A DNA stretch of 64,000 bases from Microbacterium hominis NBRC 15708 (GTDB lineage: Bacteria > Actinomycetota > Actinomycetes > Actinomycetales > Microbacteriaceae), in NCBI RefSeq assembly GCF_001592125.1, contig NZ_BCWI01000022.1:1-64000 (forward strand), written 5' to 3'. Positions 1 through 7,084 of the stretch are shown here, in pieces. Both the position numbers and the translations under genes were made by a program. Each line of letters begins with the position of its first letter. Position 1 is the first letter of the stretch. The notes beneath the pieces are model-generated. The model worked only from the letters and a program-made list of their open reading frames with translations, made no database searches and was not told the DNA's origin.

Positions 1-76
1 GAGCCGCTACGCGCCGGCCCGCCCGCGGCATGGCGGGTCGCACACGGCGTGGCGGCTCGGCGGGGTGGCGGCGGGG

Positions 77-883
77 TTACTCGGCCAGGAAATCCAGGGC
101 GGCGGCGCGGAAGACGCGCGAGCCGGGGGCGTTGAAGTGGTGGCGGTCGGGGATCTCGACGAAGCGGCCCTGCGGGCACGCCGCGGCGAGCGCCTTCGAG
201 CCCTCGATGATGCCGTCGAGCGATCCGGTGGCGAACATCACCGGCTGCTGCGGCGCGTGCGCGGGGTCGGGGTCGACGGTCTTGGAGGACCGCATGCCCT
301 CCGCGATCGCCAGCAGCGCGCGCAGGTCGTTGCCCGGCACCCGCTCGGTGAGCGCGATGTAGTTCTGCGTGACGCGATCGGTGACCGGGGTGCCGTCGGC
401 GATGAGGGCGCGCACCTGGGCGAGGTCGAGGCGCGCGAGCGGGATGCCGTCGGGGACCCCGCCGAGGACGGCCCGCGGGATGCGCGGGGCGATGTCCTGC
501 ACGACCTCCCACCCCACCCGCGCCCCCAGCGAGTAGCCGACGTAGGACGCCTCGTCGACGAGGTAGGTGTCGAGCATCGTCTCGACGTCGCCGGCGAGCT
601 GGCGGATGTCGTAGGCGCTCGGCTCATGCGGCTTGTCGCTCGCGCCGTGACCGCGCTGGTCGAGCGCGAGCACCCGGTAGCCGGCGGCGGTCAGGTCGCG
701 CACCCACCCGGTCGCGACCCAGTTGTCCTTCGTGCTCGAGGCGAACCCGTGCACGACCACGACGGTCGGCGCGTCCTCGTCACCCCACGAGTACGTCGCG
801 ATGCGGTAGCCGTCGCCGACCATGAGGTACTGCGGGTCGGGCATCTGCGTGAGGTTCTGAAGGGGAGCGGTCACGGTATCCAT
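77..883 (-). CDS. Alpha/beta-fold hydrolase
   Basis: A 268-residue alpha/beta hydrolase, probably a cytoplasmic esterase or C-C/ester hydrolase; there is no signal peptide. The strand-turn-helix nucleophile elbow reads GYSLG, with the serine near residue 117. An oxyanion-type HGF motif lies near residue 45, a candidate acid in GSLDG near residue 210, and a candidate catalytic histidine in DRHHFNAPGS near the end. The early motif LDQRGHGASD is typical of the epoxide-hydrolase/haloperoxidase-like branch. The substrate cannot be read from sequence. It lies 39 bases downstream of the DUF427 gene on the same strand and may be transcribed with it and the MATE gene. Confidence 0.85.
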   Translation of the reverse strand: MDTVTAPLQNLTQMPDPQYLMVGDGYRIATYSWGDEDAPTVVVVHGFASSTKDNWVATGWVRDLTAAGYRVLALDQRGHGASDKPHEPSAYDIRQLAGDVETMLDTYLVDEASYVGYSLGARVGWEVVQDIAPRIPRAVLGGVPDGIPLARLDLAQVRALIADGTPVTDRVTQNYIALTERVPGNDLRALLAIAEGMRSSKTVDPDPAHAPQQPVMFATGSLDGIIEGSKALAAACPQGRFVEIPDRHHFNAPGSRVFRAAALDFLAE

Positions 884-922
884 CCTGCCGCCTCTGCGGT
901 CGCCGCGACGCTGCGGTGCGCG

Positions 923-1225
923 TCAGTCCTCGACGCGCACCTCCTTCCAGAACGCGACGTAGCCCGAGAAGTCCTTGCCGACCCGGGCGATGCCGCTCTC
1001 GTACGGGTGCGGGTACGCCCAGGCCCGGTCGGCGAGCAGGCCGTCGGCGCCGCGCACCGAGTAGTACTGGCACTCGCCCTTCCACGGGCACGTGTAGGGA
1101 GTGGGACTCTCCTCCAGGAGATCCCAGTTCACGCTCGACGGCGGGAAGTACCAGTTGCCCTCGATCGAGATGAGATCGTCGCGGTCGGCCTCGGCCACCG
1201 TCGCATCGCCCAGAACTGCCTTCAT
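923..1225 (-). CDS. DUF427 domain protein
   Basis: A 100-residue protein matching the DUF427 family, which is common in actinobacteria; its biochemical role is unknown. It shows the family's TCPWKG motif, the YY pair after it, and the AWAYPHPYE stretch. The ATG at 1225 overlaps the TGA of the upstream MATE gene by four bases (ATGA), which supports this start and translational coupling. A much longer open frame extends upstream, but that part is a shadow of the MATE gene. Confidence 0.85.
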   Translation of the reverse strand: MKAVLGDATVAEADRDDLISIEGNWYFPPSSVNWDLLEESPTPYTCPWKGECQYYSVRGADGLLADRAWAYPHPYESGIARVGKDFSGYVAFWKEVRVED

Positions 1226-2739
1226 CGCGTCCTCCGCTTCGCTCGGGTCCCACCCTTCCACCGCCGGGGCCGGGCCGCAACGAGGTCGGCGGCCGGCTGC
1301 TGCGGCAGCGGGATGGGCTGGGTGACCACGGCATCCACCACCATCGACCCGTCGGTGGGACCGATGACGGCGATCGGGGTCGTGAGGGTCGGCTCGTCGG
1401 GGTCGACCGGCATCCGCTCGAGGGCGCGATGGGCGCGGACGTAGGCGGGGATCAGGATGACCGCGGCGCCGATCCAGGCGAGCGGATTGCTCCACACCAC
1501 GCCGACGAAACCGAAGAGGTGGCCGAGCACGACGGCGGCGCCGACGCGCATGACGAGCTCGACGAGGCCCGTGACCGTCGGGATGATCGTGCTGCCGAGG
1601 CCCTGCAGCGTGCCGCGCAGGATGAACAGCACGCCCAGCGCGGTGTAGCTGGCGCCGTTGATGAGCAGCATGAGCGCCGCGAGCTGCACGACCGTGTCGC
1701 TGCCGTCGCCGACGAACAGACGCACGAGCGGCGCACCGAAGGCGATGAGCAGCGCCCCGAGGACCACGGCGGCGATCAGCGCCATCCACACGGCCTGCAC
1801 GACGCCGCGGCGGATGCGGTCGGGACGGCGCGCACCGAGATTCTGTGCGGCGTACATGGATGCCGCGAGCCCGAGCGACTGCAGGAGCGCGACGGCCAGG
1901 CCGTCCACGCGCGACGCTGTCGTGTAGGCGGCGACGGCATCGGCGCCGAGGGTGTTGAGCGCCACCTGCACCGTGAGGGTGCCGATCGCGATGATCGAGG
2001 CCTGGAAGCCCATCGGCAGGCCGAGGCGGAGGTGCTCGGTGAGATCGGCGCGGGTCACCCGCCAGTCGAGGCGACGCATGTGCAGCACCGGCAGCCGGCG
2101 CCGCACGTACTCGAGGCACAGCAGCACCGACAGCGCCTGGGAGACGACGGTCGCCAGCGCGGCGCCTCCGACGCCGAGCTCCAGCGGGCCGACCATGACG
2201 ATCACGAGGGCGACGTTGAGGGCGCACGCGATCGTGAGGAACACGAGCGGGGTGCGCGAGTCGCCGATGGCCCGGATGATCGCCGACAGATAGTTGAAGC
2301 CCATGATGGCGCCGGCGCCGAGGAAGCTGATCTGGGCGAACACGGTCGCCTGCTCCATCAGCTCGGGCGGGGTCTGCAGCAGGTGCAGCGCCGGGCCGGC
2401 GAGCAACGGCGCCGCCACGGTCAGCACGAGCGTCGTGAGGGCGGTGAGGACGGTCCCCGCCGCCACCGAGCGTCGCACCGCGCCGAGGTCGCGCGCGCCG
2501 AACGCCTGCGCCGTCGGAATGGCGAACCCGCTCGTGAGGCCCCATGCGAAGCCGAGCAGCAGGAACAGCAGGCTTCCCGTCGCGCCGACGGCGGCGAGGG
2601 CGTCGACGCCGAGGTGACGGCCGACGACGATGGCATCGGCGAACTGGTAGAGCTGCTGCACGACGTTGCCGATGAGCAGGGGCACCGCGAAGGCGAGGAT
2701 GACGCGCCAGGGGCTACCGGTGGTGAGAGAACGTGACAT
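1222..2739 (-). CDS. MATE family efflux transporter
   Basis: A 505-residue integral membrane protein of the MATE (multidrug and toxic compound extrusion) family, expected to exchange Na+ or H+ for cationic compounds across the cytoplasmic membrane. The N-terminal segment PLLIGNVVQQLYQFADAIVV is typical of the family, and about 12 hydrophobic segments follow with the usual internal two-fold repeat. The ATG at 2739 was chosen because the family alignment begins there; the open frame extends to 3135 but that part has no transporter character. The C-terminal tail is basic. It couples to the DUF427 gene through an ATGA overlap. The substrate is unknown. Confidence 0.9.
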   Translation of the reverse strand: MSRSLTTGSPWRVILAFAVPLLIGNVVQQLYQFADAIVVGRHLGVDALAAVGATGSLLFLLLGFAWGLTSGFAIPTAQAFGARDLGAVRRSVAAGTVLTALTTLVLTVAAPLLAGPALHLLQTPPELMEQATVFAQISFLGAGAIMGFNYLSAIIRAIGDSRTPLVFLTIACALNVALVIVMVGPLELGVGGAALATVVSQALSVLLCLEYVRRRLPVLHMRRLDWRVTRADLTEHLRLGLPMGFQASIIAIGTLTVQVALNTLGADAVAAYTTASRVDGLAVALLQSLGLAASMYAAQNLGARRPDRIRRGVVQAVWMALIAAVVLGALLIAFGAPLVRLFVGDGSDTVVQLAALMLLINGASYTALGVLFILRGTLQGLGSTIIPTVTGLVELVMRVGAAVVLGHLFGFVGVVWSNPLAWIGAAVILIPAYVRAHRALERMPVDPDEPTLTTPIAVIGPTDGSMVVDAVVTQPIPLPQQPAADLVAARPRRWKGGTRAKRRTR

Positions 2740-2881
2740 ACGACCGGGTTCGAGACGGGGGCGGAAACGGCGAAAGGCGCTCCGGAGGGGAGCGCCGGGT
2801 CTCAGGCTATCGAATCGATTCGGAGGATGCAAGCCCCGGCATCCGCGAGCCGGATCGTGCGCGGCCGGTACTGTTGCTGGC

Positions 2882-3802
2882 ATGTCCGTGGGTCTGCTCG
2901 CCGTCGTCGATGACATCCTCAGCGCGGCGCTCAAGGCGTCGGCGAAGTCGGCAGGCGTCGTGATCGATGACGCCGCCGTGACGCCGCAGTACGTGCAGGG
3001 GCTGTCGCCCGCGCGCGAGCTGCCGGTGGTGGGGCGGATCGCCCTGGGATCGCTCGCGAACAAGTTCCTCATCATCATCCCGATCGCGATGGTGCTCACC
3101 GCCTTCGCCCCGTGGGTGCTGCCGTGGCTGCTCATCGTCGGGGGTGCGTACCTCTGCTTCGAGGGCGCCGAGAAGGTGCTCGAGTGGTTCGGCTTCCACC
3201 ACGGCGGTCACGACGACGAGGGCGGGCGCGACGAGAAGCGCCTGGTCAGAGGTGCGATCCGCACCGACCTCATCCTGTCGACCGAGATCATGCTCATCGG
3301 CCTGTCGAACGTCGACCCGGAGCTCGACTTCTGGCTGCGCCTCGCCGTGCTCGCCGTCATCGCGCTCGCCATGACCGCGCTGGTCTACGGGGCCGTCGCG
3401 CTGCTGGTCAAGATCGACGACATCGGCCTGAAGATGGCCAAGAGCTCGTCGGCGCGCGTGCGCCACACCGGCATGCGGGTGGTGCGGTCGATGCCGGGCG
3501 TCTTCCGCGTCATCTCGATCGTCGGCACCGTCGCGATGCTCTGGGTCGGCGGCCACCTCGTGCTCGCGAACCTCGGCGAGGTCGGCTGGCACGCGCCGGT
3601 CGAGCTGCTCCACGCGGTCGAGCACGCGCTCGAGCCCCTCGGGCCCGTGGTGGTCTGGGTCGGCGACACCTTCGTGTCGGCCGTCGCGGGCCTGGCCGTG
3701 GGTCTCGTGATCGTCGGCATCGCGCTGATCATCGGCAAGGCGTTCGGCAAGAACCTCAGCTTCAGCGAGGGCCACCGCGCCCCGCACGGCGAGACCGACT
3801 GA
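2882..3802 (+). CDS. DUF808 family inner-membrane protein (YedI-like)
   Basis: A 306-residue membrane protein matching DUF808, the family of Escherichia coli YedI (about 305 residues), so it is full length. It opens with MSVGLLAVVDDILSAALKAS and continues with the conserved LPVVGRIALGSLANK region. Several hydrophobic segments follow, separated by a charged cytoplasmic loop (residues about 105-125, rich in H, D, E and G). The function of the family is unknown. It is divergent from the MATE gene; the start at 2882 is the family start, although the frame stays open further upstream. Confidence 0.85.
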   Translation: MSVGLLAVVDDILSAALKASAKSAGVVIDDAAVTPQYVQGLSPARELPVVGRIALGSLANKFLIIIPIAMVLTAFAPWVLPWLLIVGGAYLCFEGAEKVLEWFGFHHGGHDDEGGRDEKRLVRGAIRTDLILSTEIMLIGLSNVDPELDFWLRLAVLAVIALAMTALVYGAVALLVKIDDIGLKMAKSSSARVRHTGMRVVRSMPGVFRVISIVGTVAMLWVGGHLVLANLGEVGWHAPVELLHAVEHALEPLGPVVVWVGDTFVSAVAGLAVGLVIVGIALIIGKAFGKNLSFSEGHRAPHGETD

Positions 3803-3840
3803 CGGCGCCACCCCGCGGCCGAGCGGTCGCGGGGCGCGGC

Positions 3841-3907
3841 CGAGAAACCACATCCATCCCGAGAAAACGTCGGCGCCGTGGTTTCTCGGGGCGGATGTGG
3901 TTTCTCG
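3841..3907. repeat. Nested inverted repeat built from GTGGTTTCTCG
   Basis: This intergenic element lies between two convergent genes. A 15-base arm CGAGAAACCACATCC at 3841-3855 is perfectly repeated in reverse at 3893-3907. The 37-base loop contains a second perfect pair, CCCGAGAAA at 3858-3866 and TTTCTCGGG at 3882-3890. The unit GTGGTTTCTCG therefore occurs three times, once forward and twice reversed. It could act as a bidirectional terminator or be a REP-like mobile palindrome. No other copy was seen in the window. Confidence 0.8.
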
Positions 3908-3946
3908 CGTGAGCGGGCGCGGCGGGGGCGGGGGCGGCGGGCGGGG

Positions 3947-6052
3947 TCAGTCGAGGGTGATGAGAGGGTCCGCGCCGTCCGAGCGGGTGACGTGGATGCC
4001 GCGGGCGTCCGCGACCGTCCACGTGGGCGCCGCCTCGGCGGCGTGCGGACCGATGCCGATCACGCGCATGCCCGCGGCGAGTCCGGCGGCGATGCCGTTG
4101 GCGGAGTCCTCGACCACGATGCAGCGCGCGGCATCCACCCCGAGCGCGGCAGCGCCTGCGAGGAATCCCTCCGGGTCGGGCTTGCTGCGGCTCACGTCGG
4201 CGGCGGCGATGACGACGGGCGGCAGCGGCAGCCCGGCCGCCCGCATGCGCGCGGTCGCGAGCTCCGTGGTCGCCGAGGTGACGAGGGCGTAGGGCAGGTC
4301 GGCCGCGGCGAGCGCGGCCAGCAGGGCGGCCGCGCCGGGGATCGCAACGACCCCGTCGGTCTGGGCCGTCTCGAGGGCGAGCAGCGCGGCGTTCTCGGCG
4401 AGGTTGACCTCGTGCGGGCGATCCGGCAGCAGGAGCGCCATCGAGTCCTGCCCCTGGCGGCCGTGGATGATCGACAGGGTCCGCGCCGGGTCGACGCCGT
4501 GATCGAGCGACCACTGCGTCCACAGCCGTTCGACGACGGCGTGCGAGTCGACGAGGGTGCCGTCCATGTCGAGCAGCACGGCCGATGCCGAGGTGTCGAT
4601 GCGGGGGACGGATGCCGGGACGCGCAGCACCTCCCAACCTCCCCCGAGGGGCGGCACGTGCCAGCCGGCGTCGACGGCGCCGGAAGCGGCACGGCGGATG
4701 ATGGCGCGGTGGGGGGAGGTCGTGTCGACGACGTGCACGAGGACGCTGCCGTCGTCGCCGCGCTCCCCGCGGGTGGCCAGGCGCAGGTGGGTGGCGCCGG
4801 GGGCGCCGTCGGCGGCCGGACCCTCGACCGCGACCTCCTGCCAGAAGGGGGCGACCGGCAGCGTGCCGACGTCGGGCAGCACCAGGCTCCACCCGTCCGC
4901 CGTGTCGTCGAGGACGAGCCCCGCGGAGGCGAACGGCTCGGCGCTGACCGCGAGCCGGTCACGCGCGGTCCACGCATCGCGCGGCACGGCACCGGCGGTC
5001 GCGGCCGGAGCGGTCCCCGCCGGCGCGCCTGCGCCCGCCCCGGCAGCGGGGGTCGCGGCATCCGCGCCGCCCGCGGCATCCGCGACCTCGACGGCCGCGA
5101 CGAACGCCCAGAACGCGCGCAGCGTCGCCTGGGTGTCGAGCGTGGCGCCCTGGTAGGCGATGACGAGGTCGTGCTCGGGAAGGACGAGACCGAACTGCCC
5201 GGCGGCGCCGTCCAGCCGGAACCCGTGACGGCCGCGCCACACCTGGTAGCCGTAGCCGACCGCCCAGTCGTTGACCTCGCCGTCGGCGGCCACCGGACCG
5301 TCGAACGCGGCCGTCTCCGACCAGGGGCGCGACAGCTCCTCGACGTACCAGGCGGGTGCGACCTGCACGCCGTCGAAGACGCCGCCCGCACCCAGCATGA
5401 TCGCGGTCCGCGCGAGGTCGTCCACCGTGAGGTGGAAGCCGGAAGCGCCGTGCTCGATGCCTCCGTACGGCGACATCCAGCGCTCCCCGATGCCGAGCGG
5501 GTCGAGCAGCCGCGGGCGCAGGTAGGTCGTGAGCGGCTCGCCGGTGAGGGCCGTGACGATCGCGGAGAGCGTGTGCGTGGCCGGGGAGTTGTACGCGAAG
5601 TGCGTGCCGGGCGCGAACGCCGGAGCCTCCCGGAGAAGCACGAGCGGGTCCGCGCCGATCCGGTCGATCTGCTCCGCGGAGTGCCCGGTGTTCATCGTGA
5701 GCAGATGGCGCACCGTGATGCCGTGCGGGTTGTCCTCGCCCACGGCGATGCCGGCCGAGTCGTCCAGTCGCAGCCGGCCCTCGTCGGCGAGGAAGCCGAT
5801 CGCGAGGGACGTGTACGTCTTGGATGCCGAGTACACGAGCGCCGGCCGCTCCAACCGGTACGGAGCCCACGCGGTCTCGAACGCGACCTCTCCGTGGCGG
5901 GCGACGAGAAGCGCGTGCGGGTCGAGGCCCTCGGCCGCGAGCCTCTCCGCGAGCGCCAGCACCGCGGCCTCGGGGATGCCGAGCTCGACAGGGGTACGAC
6001 GCGGAAGCGGCCGGGACGAGAGGGGGCGACGGGACTGCGGCGAGGAAGTCAT
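3947..6052 (-). CDS. Serine hydrolase (beta-lactamase fold) fused to HAD phosphatase
   Basis: A 701-residue two-enzyme fusion. Residues about 20-325 form a class C beta-lactamase-like serine hydrolase with S75-A-S-K78 and Y154-N-S as nucleophile and general-base motifs. A linker rich in A, G and P (about 325-360) and a short beta-rich segment follow. From about 488 comes a HAD-IA hydrolase with D495-M-D497-G-T, a motif II threonine/serine in LVTSATTEL, the lysine in SKPDPEGF, and the VEDSANG acidic motif, resembling sugar-phosphate phosphatases. The GTG/ATG upstream frame is not used; the ATG at 6052 faces the ribokinase gene 69 bases away. There is no signal peptide, so the hydrolase half is probably cytoplasmic. 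The substrates are not known. Confidence 0.85.
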   Translation of the reverse strand: MTSSPQSRRPLSSRPLPRRTPVELGIPEAAVLALAERLAAEGLDPHALLVARHGEVAFETAWAPYRLERPALVYSASKTYTSLAIGFLADEGRLRLDDSAGIAVGEDNPHGITVRHLLTMNTGHSAEQIDRIGADPLVLLREAPAFAPGTHFAYNSPATHTLSAIVTALTGEPLTTYLRPRLLDPLGIGERWMSPYGGIEHGASGFHLTVDDLARTAIMLGAGGVFDGVQVAPAWYVEELSRPWSETAAFDGPVAADGEVNDWAVGYGYQVWRGRHGFRLDGAAGQFGLVLPEHDLVIAYQGATLDTQATLRAFWAFVAAVEVADAAGGADAATPAAGAGAGAPAGTAPAATAGAVPRDAWTARDRLAVSAEPFASAGLVLDDTADGWSLVLPDVGTLPVAPFWQEVAVEGPAADGAPGATHLRLATRGERGDDGSVLVHVVDTTSPHRAIIRRAASGAVDAGWHVPPLGGGWEVLRVPASVPRIDTSASAVLLDMDGTLVDSHAVVERLWTQWSLDHGVDPARTLSIIHGRQGQDSMALLLPDRPHEVNLAENAALLALETAQTDGVVAIPGAAALLAALAAADLPYALVTSATTELATARMRAAGLPLPPVVIAAADVSRSKPDPEGFLAGAAALGVDAARCIVVEDSANGIAAGLAAGMRVIGIGPHAAEAAPTWTVADARGIHVTRSDGADPLITLD

Positions 6053-6121
6053 CTCCCCCACTCTACGAGCCGCCCCGGACGGGCCGGCCGCCGCGCGGGG
6101 CGCTCCCCGTAGAGTCTGAGG

Positions 6122-7078
6122 ATGAGCCGGATCGTCGTCCTCGGCAGCGCCAACATGGACCTCGTCGTGCGACAGCCGCGTCTCGCGCGGCCGGGCGAGA
6201 CGCTCGCGGGCACGTCCTTCGCCACGGGGCCCGGCGGCAAGGGGCTCAACCAGGCGATCGCCGCGGCGCGGGCCGCCGGGTCCGCGGACACCGTCGCGTT
6301 CCTCGGGTGCGTCGGCGACGACGCGTTCGGCCACCGGCTGGTCGCGGCGCTGCGCGCGGCGGGCGTGGATGCCGACGGCATCCGCACCGTGACCGCGCCC
6401 GCGGCGGCCGGGTCCACCGGGGTCGCCGCCATCAGCGTGACCGACGACGGCGAGAACGCGATCGTGGTGGTCCCGGGGGCGAACGCCGACGACGCCCTCA
6501 CCGACGCCGACCGGCGCGCCATCGCGGGAGCGGCGTTCCTCCTCGTGCAGCTGGAGCGCCCGCTGACGCTCGTGCGCGCGGCTCTGGAGCTCGCGCGCGC
6601 CGACGGTGTGCGGACGGTGCTCACCCCGGCGCCCGCCGTGCCCGCGGCCGCCGAGCTCGTTCCGCTCGCCGACATCGTCGTCCCGAACGACGGCGAGGCC
6701 GCCGTGCTGCTGCGGGCACTGGACCCCGAGGCGGCGGTGCGCGACGACCCCGAGGCGGCGGCCCGCGCGCTCAGCGCCCACGCCGCGGGCGGCGACGGCA
6801 GCGGCATCGCCGTCGTCACGCGGGGTGCGGCCGGGGCGATCGTCGCCCGGGGCGGCACCCTCCTCGCGCCCGTCGCCGCCCGCGCCGTGCACGCCGTCGA
6901 CACCACCGGCGCCGGCGACACGTTCGCGGGAGTGCTGGTCGCGTGGCTCGCCGACGGCGCCGAGCTGACGGACGCCCTCGCGGCGGCGAGTGCCGCGGCA
7001 TCCCTCGCCGTGACCCGCCCCGGCGCCGCGGCGGGCATGCCCACCCGCGACGAGATCGTCGCGGTCCTGCGGGGCTGA
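6122..7078 (+). CDS. rbsK: Ribokinase (PfkB family carbohydrate kinase)
   Basis: A 318-residue PfkB-family kinase, most like ribokinase, which phosphorylates ribose at O5 with ATP. It begins IVVLGSANMDLVVRQPRLAR, carries the N-terminal GGKGLNQA sugar-binding motif, and ends with the family signature DTTGAGDTFAG, whose second D is the catalytic base. The length fits the family. The ATG at 6122 follows a GAGG stretch closely. No ribose ABC genes sit beside it. The close divergent neighbour carries a sugar-phosphatase-like HAD domain, so a shared sugar-phosphate role is possible but unproven. Confidence 0.85.
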   Translation: MSRIVVLGSANMDLVVRQPRLARPGETLAGTSFATGPGGKGLNQAIAAARAAGSADTVAFLGCVGDDAFGHRLVAALRAAGVDADGIRTVTAPAAAGSTGVAAISVTDDGENAIVVVPGANADDALTDADRRAIAGAAFLLVQLERPLTLVRAALELARADGVRTVLTPAPAVPAAAELVPLADIVVPNDGEAAVLLRALDPEAAVRDDPEAAARALSAHAAGGDGSGIAVVTRGAAGAIVARGGTLLAPVAARAVHAVDTTGAGDTFAGVLVAWLADGAELTDALAAASAAASLAVTRPGAAAGMPTRDEIVAVLRG

Positions 7079-7084
7079 GCGCGC

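Noticed and set aside
65..2736. Long plus-strand frames opposite the hydrolase and MATE genes
   Set aside because: High-GC antisense frames without ribosome sites or family features; the minus-strand genes explain the DNA.
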